Positions 12,453-13,908 of a stretch of DNA of 13,908 nt are shown piece after piece. Origin of the DNA: JBBQIY01 sp964618405 (GTDB taxonomy: Bacteria > Verrucomicrobiota > Kiritimatiellia > RFP12 > UBA3636); NCBI GenBank assembly GCA_964618405.1, contig CAZUAY010000085.1:1-13908 (forward strand), given 5' to 3'. The position numbers and the translations under genes were made by a program. The first letter of the stretch is position 1. Every line of letters starts with the position of its first letter. Below the pieces are notes generated by a model, which worked only from the letters and a program-made list of their open reading frames with translations, was not told where the DNA came from and searched no databases.

Positions 12453-13616
12453 ATGAAAAAGAAAACGACAGCAGCCGCTAAAGTAAAGGCGAACGATCTC
12501 GGACCGCTCATCGCTGAGGTGCGTAGCCTTATCCTGTCCGCCCGCCATGCTGCCGCCAGCACCGTCAACACCCTGCAAGTGATGACCAATTTTGAGATTG
12601 GCCGCCGCATCGTCGAGCATGAGCAGAAGGGCAAGAAGCGGGCGGCGTATGGGGCGGAGTTGCTGAAAGAGCTTTCTGCGCGGCTGACGGAGGAGTTTGG
12701 GCGAGGCTTTTCTGTGAGCAATCTTCAGCTCATGCGGCAGTTCTTCCTCGAATTCAGTCCCCCAATTCAACAGACGCCGTCTGTTAAATTGGCGGTCAGG
12801 CAGAAACACCAGACACTGTCTGGTGAATGGGTCACACCTGAAAAAGGTCAGTCGGCAACTGACCCATTGCCAATGTCCGCGAAGGCTTCGCGGAAATCGC
12901 CCTTCACTCTGAGCTGGTCCCACTATGTCGAGTTACTCACCGTCAAAGATCCCAACGAACGGAGTTTTTACGAAATCGAATCGGCTAACTCGGGCTGGAA
13001 CGTCCGCGAACTCCGCCGCCAGAAAGCCTCCTCCCTTTACGAACGCCTCGCCCTCAGCCGTGACAAAAAGGGCATCAGCGAACTGGCGAAGAAGGGGCAG
13101 ATCATCACGAAGCCGGAAGACCTCTTCAAAGAACCCCTCGTCCTCGAATTCCTGGGCTTGGAAGAGCAACCCCGCTACTCCGAATCCGATCTTGAGTCCG
13201 CCATCATCACCCATCTGGAAAAGTTTCTCCTCGAACTCGGGAAGGGCTTTCTCTTCGAGGCGCGGCAGAAGCGCTTCACCTTCGACGGAGACCACTACTT
13301 TCTCGACCTCGTCTTCTACAACCGTCTCCTGCGTTGCTATCTGGTCATTGACCTGAAGCTCGACAAACTCACCCACCAAGACCTCGGGCAGATGCAGATG
13401 TATGTGAACTACTACGACCGCCACGTGAAGCTGGCAGAGGAGAATCCCACCATCGGCCTCCTCCTGTGCAAGGAGAAAAAAGACGCCGTGGTGGAACTCA
13501 CACTGCCCAAAGACTCTAACATCCACGCCAAAGAATACCAGCTCTACCTCCCCTCGAAGGAACTGCTCAAGAAGAAGCTCCTTGAATGGTCCTGTCAGGA
13601 GGAAGCGCGCCGATGA
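12453..13616 (+). CDS. yhcG: YhcG/DUF1016 family PD-(D/E)XK nuclease
   Basis: A 387-residue protein from the ATG at 12453, chosen because a purine-rich ribosome site (12437-12452) precedes it; an in-frame ATG at 12423 would add ten residues encoded by the repeat. Residues 15-100 are the DUF1016 N-terminal helical domain (FEIGRRIVEHEQKGKKRA, then GRGFSVSNLQLMRQF). After a linker (101-150) comes FTLSWSHYVELL and the C-terminal nuclease domain: D285 (FLDLVFYN), D300-x-K302 (VIDLK) and the helix QMQMYVNYYD, which is the catalytic pattern of the YhcG group. The E of the usual IELK is D here, which PD-(D/E)XK enzymes tolerate. Such genes are frequent in type I loci and mobile islands; their biological role is not firmly known. 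The linker is encoded by four DNA palindromes. Confidence 0.92.
   Translation: MKKKTTAAAKVKANDLGPLIAEVRSLILSARHAAASTVNTLQVMTNFEIGRRIVEHEQKGKKRAAYGAELLKELSARLTEEFGRGFSVSNLQLMRQFFLEFSPPIQQTPSVKLAVRQKHQTLSGEWVTPEKGQSATDPLPMSAKASRKSPFTLSWSHYVELLTVKDPNERSFYEIESANSGWNVRELRRQKASSLYERLALSRDKKGISELAKKGQIITKPEDLFKEPLVLEFLGLEEQPRYSESDLESAIITHLEKFLLELGKGFLFEARQKRFTFDGDHYFLDLVFYNRLLRCYLVIDLKLDKLTHQDLGQMQMYVNYYDRHVKLAEENPTIGLLLCKEKKDAVVELTLPKDSNIHAKEYQLYLPSKELLKKKLLEWSCQEEARR
12762..12894. repeat. Four consecutive palindromes inside the yhcG linker
   Basis: P1, 12762-12792: 15-base arms around one base, one mismatch. P2, 12807-12825: 9-base perfect arms (CACCAGACA) around one base. P3, 12846-12864: 7-base arms GGTCAGT/ACTGACC with a five-base centre, alternatively AATGGGTC (12826-12833) pairing with GACCCATT (12861-12868). 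P4, 12876-12894: 9-base perfect arms (TCCGCGAAG) around one base. All are in frame and encode QTPSV, HQTLSGE, GQSATDP and SAKASRK. Confidence 0.85.
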
Positions 13617-13634
13617 AGTCGACTAAACTCACTA

Positions 13635-13908
13635 AGAACGCGGGAACCCACCCTGGGAACGCGGGGCTCTGTACCCGCCGCCCCGCTGAGGGAGCGAGTG
13701 CGGAGCCTCGCGATCCCAGCCCTCTCTGCGATCCCAGCCCTCAGGAACCCCATGAGAACGCGGGAACCTACCCTGGGAACGCGGGGCTCTGTACCCGCCA
13801 CCCCGCTGAGAGAGCGAGTGCGGAGCCTCGCGATCCCAGCCCTCTGGAAGCCCCTAAGAACGCGGGAACCCACCCTGGGAACGCGGGGCTCTGTACCCGC
13901 CGCCCCGC
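13635..13908. repeat. Tandem GC-rich repeat, 102-bp unit, three copies (last cut by window end)
   Basis: Units begin at 13635, 13755 and 13857 with AGAACGCGGGAAC. The basic unit is 102 bases; the first is 120 because CGATCCCAGCCCTCTCTG, 18 bases, is nearly duplicated. Each unit holds the core GGGAACGCGGGGCTC also found at 7151-7428, and a stem GCGGGG/CCCCGC. Since 102 and 18 are multiples of three, an antisense frame stays open through it, but this is not a protein gene. Confidence 0.88.

Noticed and set aside
12933..13526. Minus-strand open frame opposite yhcG
   Set aside because: Antisense to a gene with clear nuclease motifs; composition (valine- and glutamate-rich) is typical of such shadows.
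13595..13873. 92-codon minus-strand ORF with repeated TEPRVPRVGSRVL
   Set aside because: It is the translation of the 102-bp tandem repeat, open only because the unit is a multiple of three.

Overview
This is a mixed accessory region from a bacterium of moderate GC content. Nothing here fixes the taxon. The many degenerate short-period repeats, dispersed GC-rich repeats and broken genes suggest an environmental lineage with a repeat-rich genome (PVC- or Omnitrophota-like is a low-confidence guess). No rRNA, tRNA, CRISPR array, integrase or transposase was seen.

Layout, left to right. (1) 151-1703: two intact housekeeping-type genes, a TauE/SafE sulfite-exporter-type permease and the tRNA methyltransferase TrmO, closely spaced. 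(2) 1686-3486: a segment bounded by two copies of a 70-bp direct repeat with a perfect palindrome at its centre. One copy supplies the last codons and stop of trmO. The segment holds a headless RelE/ParE toxin remnant, a promoter, a lipoprotein, a small membrane protein with an L7/L12-like C-terminus, and two tiny ORFs linked to it by ATGA overlaps. (3) 3511-4709, minus strand: an AbiEi-like regulator with a PD-(D/E)XK-like N-terminus. Its ATGA-coupled nucleotidyltransferase-like partner is cut off after about 34 codons, next to the 70-bp repeat. (4) 4835-6947: the remains of a first type I restriction-modification locus. They are an hsdM fragment whose centre is missing, a DUF4062/GHKL-ATPase protein that seems to lack about 50 residues, and short doubtful ORFs. 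(5) 6948-7717: no convincing gene, but a dense collection of repeats. (6) 7727-13616: a second and largely intact type I locus in the order hsdR, S23-type four-helix-bundle gene, hsdM, YhcG/DUF1016 nuclease. (7) 13635-13908: GC-rich tandem repeats that share their core with those at 7151-7428, so the second locus is flanked by one repeat family.

Function. HsdR (nuclease/translocase) and HsdM (adenine methylase) would need a specificity subunit. No hsdS is visible in the window; it may lie beyond 13908 or be lost. Together with the AbiEi-like gene, the RelE remnant and the DUF4062 protein this is a defence island in partial decay.

The most unusual structure is repeat architecture. Arrays of heptamers (ATGAAKK) sit at every junction of the hsdR-S23-hsdM-yhcG cluster. 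They are direct, inverted, then direct, so the S23 gene and then hsdM are each enclosed by inverted arrays. Every direct heptamer contains ATGA, a start overlapping a stop. Other period-7 arrays with unrelated sequences occur at 1760, 7443 and 7534. The coding linker of yhcG is built from four consecutive near-perfect DNA palindromes.
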